Of a stretch of 11,051 nucleotides of DNA, positions 1 to 7,713 are shown one piece after another; position 1 is the first letter of the stretch, and each line of letters starts with the position of its first letter. This DNA is from JBBSEZ01 sp038239195 (GTDB lineage: Bacteria; Planctomycetota; Planctomycetia; Gemmatales; Gemmataceae): contig JBBSEZ010000339.1 of the NCBI GenBank assembly GCA_038239195.1, forward strand, positions 1 through 11,051. Direction: 5' to 3'. The position numbers were made by a program, and so were the translations under genes. The notes below the pieces were generated by a model, which saw only the letters and a list, made by a program, of their open reading frames with translations, was not told where the DNA came from and did no database searches.

Positions 1-3000
1 GGCTGGCCAGCGCGATCCCGGCGTCAAAATGCGCAAGCACGGCGGGGTCGCCGAAGCGCATGGACCCCGCAAACGCCACGTCGACGCCGTCGCCGCCGGT
101 CAGCTGATGGCCGCTGACCGCCTCGGGCTCGCCGGCCAGCAGCCGGGCGGCGTTCACGCAGTAACAGCCGACGTCCATCAGCGCCCCGCCTGAAAGCTCG
201 GCGCTGAGGCGGACGTTGGCGGCGTCCTCGGCGCCGATGGCGAAGCTGAAGGCCGCCCGCACAAGCGCCAGGCGCCCGATCGCGCCCGACCGCACCAGTT
301 CCACCAGCCGCGCAATCCCCGCCTCCAGCCCAACCTTGTCCGACGCGCCGATCAGGACGACGTTCCGCTCCACGCCGAACGGCGACCACGCGAAGCTCAC
401 CAGCGCCTTCCCGGCCCCCGGATATTTGCCATCCGCTACCTGCGGCAACAGCTCGCTCGCTTGCAGCGCCGCCACCGCCGTCCCGCTCTTGCTATCGCCC
501 AGCAGGATCAGGTGCCGATCGGTCGTCCACGCCTCCGGCAACTGGGCCGGCAACTGGTACGCGCCCACGTGCGACGTCAGGCGCGCCCACGGCCTGGCCC
601 AGCGCGCGCGAAACTCCTTCGTCGTCTTCGCCTCCTTCGCCTCTCCCTTGACGACGGTAAGTTGCCGCTTGTCGTTGAAGTAGAGCTTCACGCCGGGCTC
701 GTAGCACAGCTCGCGGTCCCCGCCGAAATCGACGAAGCCATCGCCCCCGATGGTCACCAGCGCGTTGGGCAGGCGCCAGTCGTCGCGGACGTCCTTCCCG
801 TCCTTGGTGCGCGCCGTGAACGTGCCGTCCTTCGCGACGCCAACGGCGATCTCCGACTTGACCTTCATGTCCTTCGGCCTCTTCTGGGGCCTGCTGGCGC
901 TGTAGACCGTGGCGTACGGGCTCCACACGCGCGGATAGGCCACCTTGCGAAACACCTCGCCCTCGGGCTTGATCGTCGCCTGGATCCCACGCGCCTTGAG
1001 GTCGGCGGCCAGCTTCTCCGCCAGCCCCTTCTGCCCCTCGTTGCCCGTGGCGATCACCACCTCGGGCTTGCCGCCCAGAAACGTGCGGAGCGTCGTCTCG
1101 TCGAAGACGCGCACCCGGCCGGGCAGCGTCGTCAGCTTCGGCGCCGGCGGCTTCCACTCGAACTGCTTCGTCGCCTTGAGCGCCCCGGCCGGGCTTTCCG
1201 CCAGCACCGTATAGCGGCCAGGAGAGGCGTTGGCACCCAGAGGAAAAACTTCCTCGTAGCCGCCCCGCCAGTCGGTCGAACGGTGGGCCCGGTACAGCTC
1301 CTTCCCATCGGGGCCGGTCACGGTGAGCGCCAAAGGCCAGGGGTGGGGGCAGGTGCGCGCCTCGCTCTCCAACACCGCCTCCACGCGCACGCCCGAAGGG
1401 ACCGGCGTGGCAGACAGGCGCAGCGGCTCGAGGTTCTTCGGCGCCACCAGGAACAGCTTCATCTCCCCCGGCTCGAACGTCGCCGTCTGGGGCTTGTCCC
1501 AGTCCTTGACCTCGCGCACCTTCTTCCAGTCCGCCCCCTCGATGCAGTAGACCACGCTCCCCGGCTGAATGCCCTGGAGCACAAACGTCGCCTTGTGCGC
1601 GGCGTAGTTGTAGAGGTAGTGGCGCTTGTCCGCGGGGATGGTGGGTAACTTCTCGTGCGCGTTGAGCACCAGGTACAGCGCCCCCTTCCCCGCCACGTGC
1701 TTCTCGATCAGCAGGTGCGTCGAATCCGTCACCGCGGCCGGCCGCGACTTCGTCTTCTTCATCGCGTCCTTCATCGGCCCGACCGCGGCCCGCACCATCT
1801 CCTCCATGAAATAGTTGGTCAGGTAATAGCTCGCCTCGCGGTTGCTCTTGAACGGATGGTCTTTCCGCTCTGCCTTGGTGAAGAATGCGCTCCAGCGAAA
1901 TCCCGGATCGCGAAAGTCCGCCTTCGTCAGCACGGCCCCGGGCAGCTTCGCCTTCGTCGTGCCATCGACCACCACCGTCCCGCCCTTCGCCACCCAGTCA
2001 TCGATCGTCTTGCGCACCTCCTTGGGCAGCTCGAACGTCTGGCCCACGACTACCAGCGTCTTGTAGTTCTTGAGCTGGTCGCCCAGCACGCGCTCGTGGA
2101 GAACGTGGGCGGGGTAGCCGGCCCGCACCAGGGCCTGGTGCGCGTTGAGGACCTGTTCCTTGTAATTGCCCCCGACGTTGTAGGCGTTTACCTCCACCTC
2201 CTTGTCCTTGGCCCCCGGCACGTCGGGCATCGAGGCGATCAGCAGCTTGATCTGTTCGCCCGTCTTCTTTTTCGCCTCGCGCGCGCACGTGTCCTTCTGG
2301 CGCATGCCGATTTCCGTGAAGCTCCACAGCACCGCCACGTCGTGCCCCGCCGGGCGGAACTGCCGGAACAGCGGCCCAACGCGCAGCCCCGGCTCGTTGA
2401 TGGCGGCCAGGTCGGCCTCTTTCATCCCCGTCGGGTTGAGCCACCAGTTGCTGTAGAGCCCGGCCGCCAGCATCGCGTTGAGCGTGACCCGGTAGGCGTT
2501 GCTCTGGTGCGGCTGGGGGACCGTCTCGGCGAACAGTTGGCCGTTCATCGCATGCGCGATGGGCAGCGTCGGGTTGTGGGCCTTCTCCAGGTACAGCCCG
2601 CTCAGCGCCCCCGCCCGGCTGGTGCCCCAATCGACGAAGACGTGGCTGCTCGGGACGTCGTTCACCTCCTGGTTGAGCGGGTCGGTGCCGTCCATCACCG
2701 CATGCGGCGCGTACAGGTCGGTGCTGAAGACCAGGCCAGGCCAGACCGTCTTCAGGTCCTTCTTCGCCTGCGCGTTCATCTCCTTCATGATGCCACAGCG
2801 CACGGTCAGGTACTTCATCCAGTCCTCGGCCGGGCGCGCCGCGGGCCCCTGCGTGTACTTCCAGCCGCGCGCGCTGTACCAGTCCGCCTCGTCCCAGTTG
2901 GGGAAGCCCGAGGCCATCCCCCCGGCGGGCGTCTTGCCCCAACTCAGGCCCGGCTCGTCGAGCGCGCCGACCATGTGGACGTTCGGCCCGTACCGGCGCA

Positions 3001-3640
3001 GGCGCTGCGCCGTGTGAAAGCTCAGCAGCCGGGTCGCCTCCATCATGTCTTTCGCCGCCCAGCTCTTCTCCGAGCCGAACGGCTTGTGGGTGACGTAGCC
3101 CGTCCAGTACATGTAAACGACCGTGGGCAGGTTGTCGCGCACCGCGTTGTCGAAGGCCTGCATCCCGCCGGATCGGCCGTTCCGCAGGTCGAGCCGAGGC
3201 CGGCCCACACGATCGAGCAGCCCGAAGCTGAAGGCATTGCCGAGGAAGAAGTTTCCCCCCGCCGTCCGGGGGTCGCTCACCGTCTGCGACAGCAACATCG
3301 TCGAGACGTTCACTCCCGAGGAGACCGTGATCTTGTGCGCGTCCTTGCCGTCGAGGCGGAGGACGTAGGCCGACGGCGCCAGCGCATGCGCCGGCAGCAC
3401 GGCGAGGAGTGTCGAGCCGTCGCCGTCGAGCCGAAACGAGAGCGGCTGGGCCCCCTTGCCCTGGGGCACCAGCGCCAGGGTCGCGCTCTTGCCCTTCGCC
3501 AGTCCGGCGACGGCGAACTCGATGGGCTCGCTTGAGTAGAACGCGCTGCGGTTCTGCGGCAGAATGAGTTCGGCCGCGCCGGCCGGCCCGGCGAACAGGC
3601 CGAGCAACAGCGCGAGGGCGGTCGGGAAGGTGCGTCGCAT
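1..3640 (-). CDS. Exported glycoside-hydrolase-like protein fused in frame to a partial Gfo/Idh/MocA oxidoreductase domain (3' end outside window)
   Basis: The frame is open for 1213 codons from ATG 3640 to the window edge. An AGGAGG Shine-Dalgarno six bases upstream supports the start. Residues 1-23 form a Sec signal peptide (MRR, then a Leu/Ala-rich core ending AGAA), so the product is likely periplasmic or secreted. Residues about 100-480 look like a TIM-barrel-type hydrolase region, with D228-E229-P230 as a possible catalytic motif. Residues about 497-565 (VLNAHQALVRAGYPAH, then LVVVG and GGTVVVDG) resemble a beta-galactosidase trimerisation/GATase-like fold. An Ig-like beta-sandwich may follow at about 735-830. 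Up to about R1111 it reads as one planctomycete hydrolase-like protein of unknown substrate. From about 1111 it becomes the C-terminal domain of a Gfo/Idh/MocA oxidoreductase (GGALMDVGCY at 1152-1160) without its NAD-binding half. It is probably co-transcribed with the enolase-superfamily gene 43 bases upstream. Hydrolase function is inferred from domain resemblance only. Confidence 0.8.
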   Translation of the reverse strand, partial: MRRTFPTALALLLGLFAGPAGAAELILPQNRSAFYSSEPIEFAVAGLAKGKSATLALVPQGKGAQPLSFRLDGDGSTLLAVLPAHALAPSAYVLRLDGKDAHKITVSSGVNVSTMLLSQTVSDPRTAGGNFFLGNAFSFGLLDRVGRPRLDLRNGRSGGMQAFDNAVRDNLPTVVYMYWTGYVTHKPFGSEKSWAAKDMMEATRLLSFHTAQRLRRYGPNVHMVGALDEPGLSWGKTPAGGMASGFPNWDEADWYSARGWKYTQGPAARPAEDWMKYLTVRCGIMKEMNAQAKKDLKTVWPGLVFSTDLYAPHAVMDGTDPLNQEVNDVPSSHVFVDWGTSRAGALSGLYLEKAHNPTLPIAHAMNGQLFAETVPQPHQSNAYRVTLNAMLAAGLYSNWWLNPTGMKEADLAAINEPGLRVGPLFRQFRPAGHDVAVLWSFTEIGMRQKDTCAREAKKKTGEQIKLLIASMPDVPGAKDKEVEVNAYNVGGNYKEQVLNAHQALVRAGYPAHVLHERVLGDQLKNYKTLVVVGQTFELPKEVRKTIDDWVAKGGTVVVDGTTKAKLPGAVLTKADFRDPGFRWSAFFTKAERKDHPFKSNREASYYLTNYFMEEMVRAAVGPMKDAMKKTKSRPAAVTDSTHLLIEKHVAGKGALYLVLNAHEKLPTIPADKRHYLYNYAAHKATFVLQGIQPGSVVYCIEGADWKKVREVKDWDKPQTATFEPGEMKLFLVAPKNLEPLRLSATPVPSGVRVEAVLESEARTCPHPWPLALTVTGPDGKELYRAHRSTDWRGGYEEVFPLGANASPGRYTVLAESPAGALKATKQFEWKPPAPKLTTLPGRVRVFDETTLRTFLGGKPEVVIATGNEGQKGLAEKLAADLKARGIQATIKPEGEVFRKVAYPRVWSPYATVYSASRPQKRPKDMKVKSEIAVGVAKDGTFTARTKDGKDVRDDWRLPNALVTIGGDGFVDFGGDRELCYEPGVKLYFNDKRQLTVVKGEAKEAKTTKEFRARWARPWARLTSHVGAYQLPAQLPEAWTTDRHLILLGDSKSGTAVAALQASELLPQVADGKYPGAGKALVSFAWSPFGVERNVVLIGASDKVGLEAGIARLVELVRSGAIGRLALVRAAFSFAIGAEDAANVRLSAELSGGALMDVGCYCVNAARLLAGEPEAVSGHQLTGGDGVDVAFAGSMRFGDPAVLAHFDAGIALAS
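287..313 (-). other. In-frame junction between hydrolase-like and Gfo/Idh/MocA-like sequence
   Basis: On the minus strand, the hydrolase side ends with a C-terminal pattern (NVVLIGASDKVGLEAGIAR) and runs directly into RLVELVRSGAIGRLALVRA. The latter is the usual beginning of the alpha/beta C-terminal domain in Gfo/Idh/MocA enzymes. Codon phase is the same on both sides: I checked codons at 395-397 and 278-280. The shared residues RLVEL could belong to either protein, so the exact breakpoint is uncertain by roughly 15 bases. That overlap fits microhomology recombination or assembly joining. Confidence 0.65.
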
Positions 3641-3683
3641 GGAGTGCCTCCTCTTGCTTGTCGGTTCGCGCTCCCGGATCGAC

Positions 3684-4901
3684 TCAGTAGTCGCGCACCG
3701 ACCCATCGGTGGGATACGTCACCACGGGCCATTTGAACTTGCGGCGCGGGTCGGCGGCGATCTTGGCGATCATTGCCTCGTCCATCTCGACGCCCAGGCC
3801 CGGGCCCTGCGGCAGCGACGCATAGCCCTCCTTGTCGATCTCCCAACTCTTGCGCGCCACGCCCTTGGGCATGATGTGTCCGTCCACGTAGCCTTCCTGG
3901 ATCAGGAGGAGGGGAATCGACGCCGACACGTGCAGGCTGGCGCTCAGCCCCAGCTCCGAGCAGGTGTTGTGCGGCGCCATCGGGACGTGATACGCCTCGG
4001 CGAGCGTGGCGATCTTCTTGAGCTGGCTGATCCCCCCGCAATGCCCGACGTCCGACTGAAGGATGTCGATGGCGTTGTTCTGCAAGTAGGCGATGACCTC
4101 CCAGATGGTCCGGTCGCGCTCTCCCGTGGCGAGCGGCACTCGGATCGCCTGCTTGAGGCGCTTGAAAACCTCGATGTTGCCGGGCACCGCCGGCTCCTCG
4201 ATCCACAGCACGTCGTAGGGCTGGATGGCGTTGGCGAACTGGATCAGCAGGGGGGGAGGCAGCGCGCAGTGGGCGTCGAACATGACCAGCCCGCTGGGGC
4301 CGACGCGCTTCCGCGCGTCCTCGATCATCTTGACCAGCGGGGCCACGTCGTTCTTCCCGCCCGAGAACGGATGAGGCCCTCCCGTCCCTACCTTGGTCGA
4401 GCTCGGCGTCGGATACATCCGGATGCGGGCCCGCGTGGGCCCGCCCAGGAGGCGATAGACGGGCACGCCATAGCACTTGCCGGTGATGTCCCAGAGGGCC
4501 ATGTCCACGCCGGAGAGGGTATGGCACATGAAGGGCCCGCCGCGCATGTCGCGGTGGGAGCGGAACACCTTCTGCCAGAGGTGCTCGACGCGGGTGGGGT
4601 TCTCCTTGTCGAGCAGCTCGAACCACGACTCGGCCAGCGCGACCGACACCTTCGGGTCGAGGCCCGTCACCTCTCCCCACCCGGTGATGCGCTGGTTGGT
4701 CTCGATCTTGACATAGGCCTTGGCACCGGCGACGAAGCCCTTGACGGCCGTGATGCGGATGGCCGACCCTTTGTCCGCGACCGCCGCCCCGGGCCCGGCG
4801 CCGACGACCTCGTCGGCCACGATGGCCCCGGCGGCCGCCGCCAGGCTGAGCGCGCCGAGCGCCTCGCGCCGGTCGAACCCATTGTCTGTCTCTTCGGTCA
4901 T
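3684..4901 (-). CDS. Enolase-superfamily (mandelate racemase/muconate lactonizing type) sugar-acid dehydratase-like enzyme with twin-arginine leader
   Basis: This 405-residue protein starts at ATG 4901, with AGGAG seven bases upstream. Residues 9-30 (FDRREALGALSL, then an Ala-rich stretch) form a plausible Tat signal with R11-R12, so the enzyme may be exported folded. The enolase-superfamily pattern is clear. Metal ligands are probably D209 (FDAH), E235 (WIEEP) and E261 (TGER). H211 and H311 (APHNT) match the catalytic histidines of the D-galactonate dehydratase subgroup, and D284 sits in QSDVGHCGG. Members of this subgroup dehydrate sugar acids by metal-assisted enolisation; the substrate here cannot be read from sequence. 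The segment between Y163 and D209 is short for the family, and no KxK motif is visible. The protein ends in VRDY. The exported hydrolase-like gene follows after 43 bases, so an operon is likely. Alternatives are another acid-sugar dehydratase or an epimerase. Confidence 0.88.
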   Translation of the reverse strand: MTEETDNGFDRREALGALSLAAAAGAIVADEVVGAGPGAAVADKGSAIRITAVKGFVAGAKAYVKIETNQRITGWGEVTGLDPKVSVALAESWFELLDKENPTRVEHLWQKVFRSHRDMRGGPFMCHTLSGVDMALWDITGKCYGVPVYRLLGGPTRARIRMYPTPSSTKVGTGGPHPFSGGKNDVAPLVKMIEDARKRVGPSGLVMFDAHCALPPPLLIQFANAIQPYDVLWIEEPAVPGNIEVFKRLKQAIRVPLATGERDRTIWEVIAYLQNNAIDILQSDVGHCGGISQLKKIATLAEAYHVPMAPHNTCSELGLSASLHVSASIPLLLIQEGYVDGHIMPKGVARKSWEIDKEGYASLPQGPGLGVEMDEAMIAKIAADPRRKFKWPVVTYPTDGSVRDY

Positions 4902-5073
4902 GGCTGTCTCCTGAGAGCGGCGCGTCGGCGGGGTGGAAAGGAGAGGCTATTCTGCCGGAGAGGCGCGGGCAAGGACTTTTTCCAGAAGTGCCGAAGGCGC
5001 CGCGCAAGCCGAGGGGGAGAACGGAGTTTCCTTATCGGAGGCGCAGTCCCGACCGACCGGCAGGAGAGCGACC

Positions 5074-5304
5074 ATGAGCCACAAGACGAGCACGCCGAAC
5101 CTGGTGATCGACGCCGCGCTGAAGCTCGACGCGCGAACGCCCGAGTGGCGCAACGCCGTCGCCTTCATCCAGTCCTGCTACGCCGGCAGGGTGAGCGACT
5201 ACGACCTCGACGCCGCCGTCGCGTCGCTGAATCGGCTGAGCGAGGAGGAGCAGCACGCGCTCATTACGTGGGTACTGCTCGTCGAGGAGGTTCGGGGCGC
5301 CTGA
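5074..5304 (+). CDS. Small protein of unknown function (76 aa)
   Basis: I do not recognise this family. ATG 5074 is chosen because AGGAG at 5062-5066 lies seven bases upstream. The frame could open as far back as 4933, but the extra residues there are low-complexity and have no ribosome binding site. The predicted protein is soluble and acidic, with several amphipathic helices: one around VIDAALKL, one around PEWRNAVAFIQSCYAG, and a C-terminal half rich in Leu and Glu (LNRLSEEEQHALITWVLLVEEV). There is no signal peptide or membrane segment. One cysteine (C35) is present. It is divergent from the enolase-superfamily gene, sharing a 172-base upstream region, and convergent with the HEAT-repeat gene. 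The strong ribosome binding site and balanced composition argue for a real gene, but no homologue was checked. Confidence 0.6.
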   Translation: MSHKTSTPNLVIDAALKLDARTPEWRNAVAFIQSCYAGRVSDYDLDAAVASLNRLSEEEQHALITWVLLVEEVRGA

Positions 5305-5315
5305 ACGGACGAAAC

Positions 5316-5373
5316 GTAGCCGCGACGCGAAGCGGAGCGCGTACGCCGCGTTGCGCTCCGCGTAAGCGGCTAC
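5316..5373. repeat. Intergenic imperfect palindrome between convergent genes; possible bidirectional terminator
   Basis: The outer arms are GTAGCCGC (5316-5323) and GCGGCTAC (5366-5373). The inner arms are GCGGAGCGC (5332-5340) and GCGCTCCGC (5353-5361). Both pairs are perfect complements, separated by unequal internal loops of 8 and 4 bases, with a 12-base apical loop. It lies 11 bases after one stop codon and 12 bases before the opposing one, where a shared terminator would be expected. No T-tract follows, so it may instead be a dispersed REP-like palindrome of the kind I recall in planctomycete genomes. Confidence 0.6.
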
Positions 5374-5385
5374 ACGGGGCCCGCG

Positions 5386-7569
5386 CTACTCCTTCGCCCG
5401 AATCTTCGCCACCGCCGCCTCCATCGCCTTTCGCGCGGCGGGCTCTTTCTCTCCCTTCGCCGCTTTCGCCAGCTCCGGCAGCGCCTCCTTCGCGGCGGGC
5501 CCCATGCGGCCGAGCGCCGTCGCCACCCCGGCCCGCACCCGCGCGCTTCGGTTCTTCAGCTCGCGCACCAGCAGCGCGACGCCATCGGGCCCGACGCGGG
5601 CCAACCCGTCCAGCGCCGTCGTACGCACCTCGGGCACGCGGTCTTCGAGCGCCGAGGCGAGCAGCGCGACGGCGCGCGGCTCGGCCCCGAGCTCGCCCAG
5701 CACCTCGACGGCGGTCTGCCGCACCAGTACGTCGCGATCGGTGACCGCCTCGCGCAAGAGGGGCACCACGACGCGCTCCTCGCGCGTGCGGCGCCACAGC
5801 CCCCGGGCAGCGAACACGCGCACGCGCGCCTCGCGGTCCTTGACCGCGCCCAGCAGCACCTCCGCCAGCCCGCGGATGGGCGGCCGGGCCTCCGCCGCGA
5901 TGATGCTCAGCCCTTCCATCGCCTCCCAGCGGTCCTTGTTGTCCACGTCCTTGAGCACCAGGTGCATGACCGGCACCGCCAGCTCCGCCTGCCGGCCCAC
6001 GTGCCACAGCGCCAGCGCCGCCTGGGTGCGCACCGCCGATTCGGGGTCTTTGAGCAGCCGCTTCAGCGCCGGCAACGCCGCCTTGGCAGACGGGCCCATC
6101 GCCCCGGCCGCGCGCGCCGCCCCTTCGCGCGCCAGCTCGCTTCGGAAGCCGAGCGCCTTGCTCACCGCCGGCAGCGCCGCCGGCCCGATCTGTCCCAGCG
6201 CCTCGGCGGCGGCGCGGCGCACGAACTTGTCGTTGCCGCCCAGCACCTGAATCAGCGCCGGGACGGCCGCGCCGGCGTCGGCCCCGACGAAGCCGAGCGC
6301 CCGGGCCGACTCCACCCGCAGCCTCACCCGCCGCGCTTGCAGCCCCGCGCTCAGGGCCGCCACCGCTCGCGCTTTCCCGGGCCCAACCGGCTCCAGAATG
6401 AGGGCCGTCATCCCTGCCCGGTCGTTCTCTCCAGAAACGGTGCGCAGCGTGGCGACGACGTCGTCCTCGGCACTTTTCAGGTCGTGCTCGCTGCCGAGCA
6501 AGGCCACGGCCGACCACCAGCGCACCGCCAGCTCGGCGTCGCGCAGCCCCCCCAGCAACGCCTTGGCCGGCACGCTCTTGACGGCCTCGCGGTCGGCGAG
6601 GGCACAGGCCGTCTCGACGCGCACCCGGCCATCCTTGTCCTCGGTGAGGGCGCGCGTCAGCAGGGTCACGGCCTTGCCTTCGCTGGGCATCCCTCCCAGG
6701 GCGCGCGCTGCGAGAGCGCGCGTCGAGGCCTCCTCCTCCGCGAGGCCGCGGCCCAGCACGGGCAGGACGGCGCCCGCGTCCCGGCCAACCTTCCACAGCG
6801 CATCGGCAGCCAGCACGCGCGTGCGCCCGTCCTTCACGGCCAGGGCGGCACGCAGCTCCGGGAGCGCCCCCTTGGCCAGCGGCCCCAGCGAGCCAAGCAC
6901 CTCCGCGGCGCGCCCGGCGACGTCGGGAGACTTGTCCTTCAGCGCCGCGGCCAGCACCGGCACGCTCTCCTTGCTCTCGGCGCCGACCTTCCAGAGCGCG
7001 TCGGCGGCCTCGACGCGGACGGCGACGTCCACATCCTTCAGCGCTTTGCGCAGCGCCGGCAACGCGCCCCTGGCCCCAGGCCCGATCTGGGCCAGCGCAG
7101 CGGCGGCCGAGGTGCGCACGGGCGGCTCCGCGTCTTCCAGCGCAACGGCGAGCGCCGGCGTCGCCCCCTTCGCCGCAGGGCCCATCAGGCTCAGGGCCAG
7201 GGCCGACCCGCTGCGCACCAGCGACTGCTTGTCCTTGAGGGCCGCCGACAGGCCCGGCACGGCCACGGGCCCGATGCGCCCGAGAGCGGAGGCGGCGAGG
7301 GGGTGAATGAACACGGTGTCCTTGTCGCGGAAGACGTTGATGAGCGCTGGCACGGCGGCCTTGGCCTCGGGGCCCGCCTCGCGCAGCGCCGTCAGCCCTT
7401 CGAGGCGCCCGCCGAGGCCCTTGCCTTCCAGGGCCTTGATCCAGGTGCTGAGCGCTTTGCCTCGGTAGGTAGGCTCCTTGGCGGGCTCTTTCTTGTCCTG
7501 GGCCCCCAGCCCGGCCCCTCCGAAACAGAGGATCGCCAGGCCCAGACACGCCCCCGCAACTTTGCTCAT
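5386..7569 (-). CDS. Exported HEAT-repeat (PBS-lyase type) protein
   Basis: This 727-residue protein begins at ATG 7569, with GAGGG four bases upstream. An in-frame ATG at 7614 is rejected because it adds an arginine-rich stretch ahead of an otherwise normal signal peptide (residues 1-23, ending GLGAQ). After a short charged linker and the planctomycete-like entry motif YRGKALSTWIKAL, nearly the whole chain is tandem HEAT repeats of about 36-40 residues. I count roughly 17. Each has the pattern of a first helix with VRxxAAxALxxIGP and a second helix with ALPALxxALKD. Such repeats build a curved solenoid for protein binding; no catalytic domain is present. Periplasmic location is inferred from the signal peptide. 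It is divergent from the solute-binding protein gene and convergent with the small orphan gene. The binding partner is unknown. Confidence 0.87.
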   Translation of the reverse strand: MSKVAGACLGLAILCFGGAGLGAQDKKEPAKEPTYRGKALSTWIKALEGKGLGGRLEGLTALREAGPEAKAAVPALINVFRDKDTVFIHPLAASALGRIGPVAVPGLSAALKDKQSLVRSGSALALSLMGPAAKGATPALAVALEDAEPPVRTSAAAALAQIGPGARGALPALRKALKDVDVAVRVEAADALWKVGAESKESVPVLAAALKDKSPDVAGRAAEVLGSLGPLAKGALPELRAALAVKDGRTRVLAADALWKVGRDAGAVLPVLGRGLAEEEASTRALAARALGGMPSEGKAVTLLTRALTEDKDGRVRVETACALADREAVKSVPAKALLGGLRDAELAVRWWSAVALLGSEHDLKSAEDDVVATLRTVSGENDRAGMTALILEPVGPGKARAVAALSAGLQARRVRLRVESARALGFVGADAGAAVPALIQVLGGNDKFVRRAAAEALGQIGPAALPAVSKALGFRSELAREGAARAAGAMGPSAKAALPALKRLLKDPESAVRTQAALALWHVGRQAELAVPVMHLVLKDVDNKDRWEAMEGLSIIAAEARPPIRGLAEVLLGAVKDREARVRVFAARGLWRRTREERVVVPLLREAVTDRDVLVRQTAVEVLGELGAEPRAVALLASALEDRVPEVRTTALDGLARVGPDGVALLVRELKNRSARVRAGVATALGRMGPAAKEALPELAKAAKGEKEPAARKAMEAAVAKIRAKE

Positions 7570-7605
7570 GACGCCCTCACTTGCTCGCCGCCCGTTCGTC
7601 CCACG

Positions 7606-7618
7606 CGGGGGCATTGTA
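7606..7618 (-). promoter_or_regulatory. Candidate -10 element for the HEAT-repeat gene
   Basis: On the minus strand, 7618-7613 reads TACAAT, five of six matches to the sigma-70 -10 consensus, in otherwise very GC-rich DNA. Transcription would begin near 7606, giving a leader of about 37 bases to ATG 7569 and leaving the alternative ATG 7614 untranscribed. The -35 region is poor: the best hexamer with an acceptable spacer matches three of six bases. Confidence is therefore low. Confidence 0.3.
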
Positions 7619-7654
7619 TGAGGCCGGGGCCGCGGTTAGCGACTCGGAGGCCCC

Positions 7655-7683
7655 TTGGCGCCTCGCTGCTAGCCTGAAACAAT
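7655..7683 (+). promoter_or_regulatory. Candidate sigma-70-like promoter for the solute-binding protein gene
   Basis: TTGGCG (7655-7660) and AACAAT (7678-7683) are separated by 17 bases, each matching four of six consensus bases. The predicted start near 7690 leaves a short leader that contains the AGGAG ribosome binding site at 7701-7705. The pair sits in the divergent spacer shared with the HEAT-repeat gene. The call rests on motif resemblance alone. Confidence 0.3.
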
Positions 7684-7713
7684 CAACGTTGCCCACGTCA
7701 AGGAGCCGCCGAC

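Noticed and set aside
1655..3535. Long plus-strand open frame (626 codons) opposite the hydrolase-like gene
   Set aside because: The translation is rich in Arg, His and Leu with no family motif. It is the antisense shadow of a GC-rich gene whose minus-strand product has clear domains, a signal peptide and a ribosome binding site.
4902..5073. Promoters in the divergent spacer between the enolase-superfamily and small-protein genes
   Set aside because: Near matches (TTGCCC at 4972-4967 and GAATAG at 4952-4947 on the minus strand; TATTCT at 4948-4953 on the plus strand) have wrong spacing or no partner hexamer, so I do not call a promoter.
5264..7549. Minus-strand open frame (761 codons) in another phase of the HEAT gene
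   Set aside because: Its translation is Gly/Arg/Ala-rich without repeats. The neighbouring phase gives regular HEAT repeats and a signal peptide.
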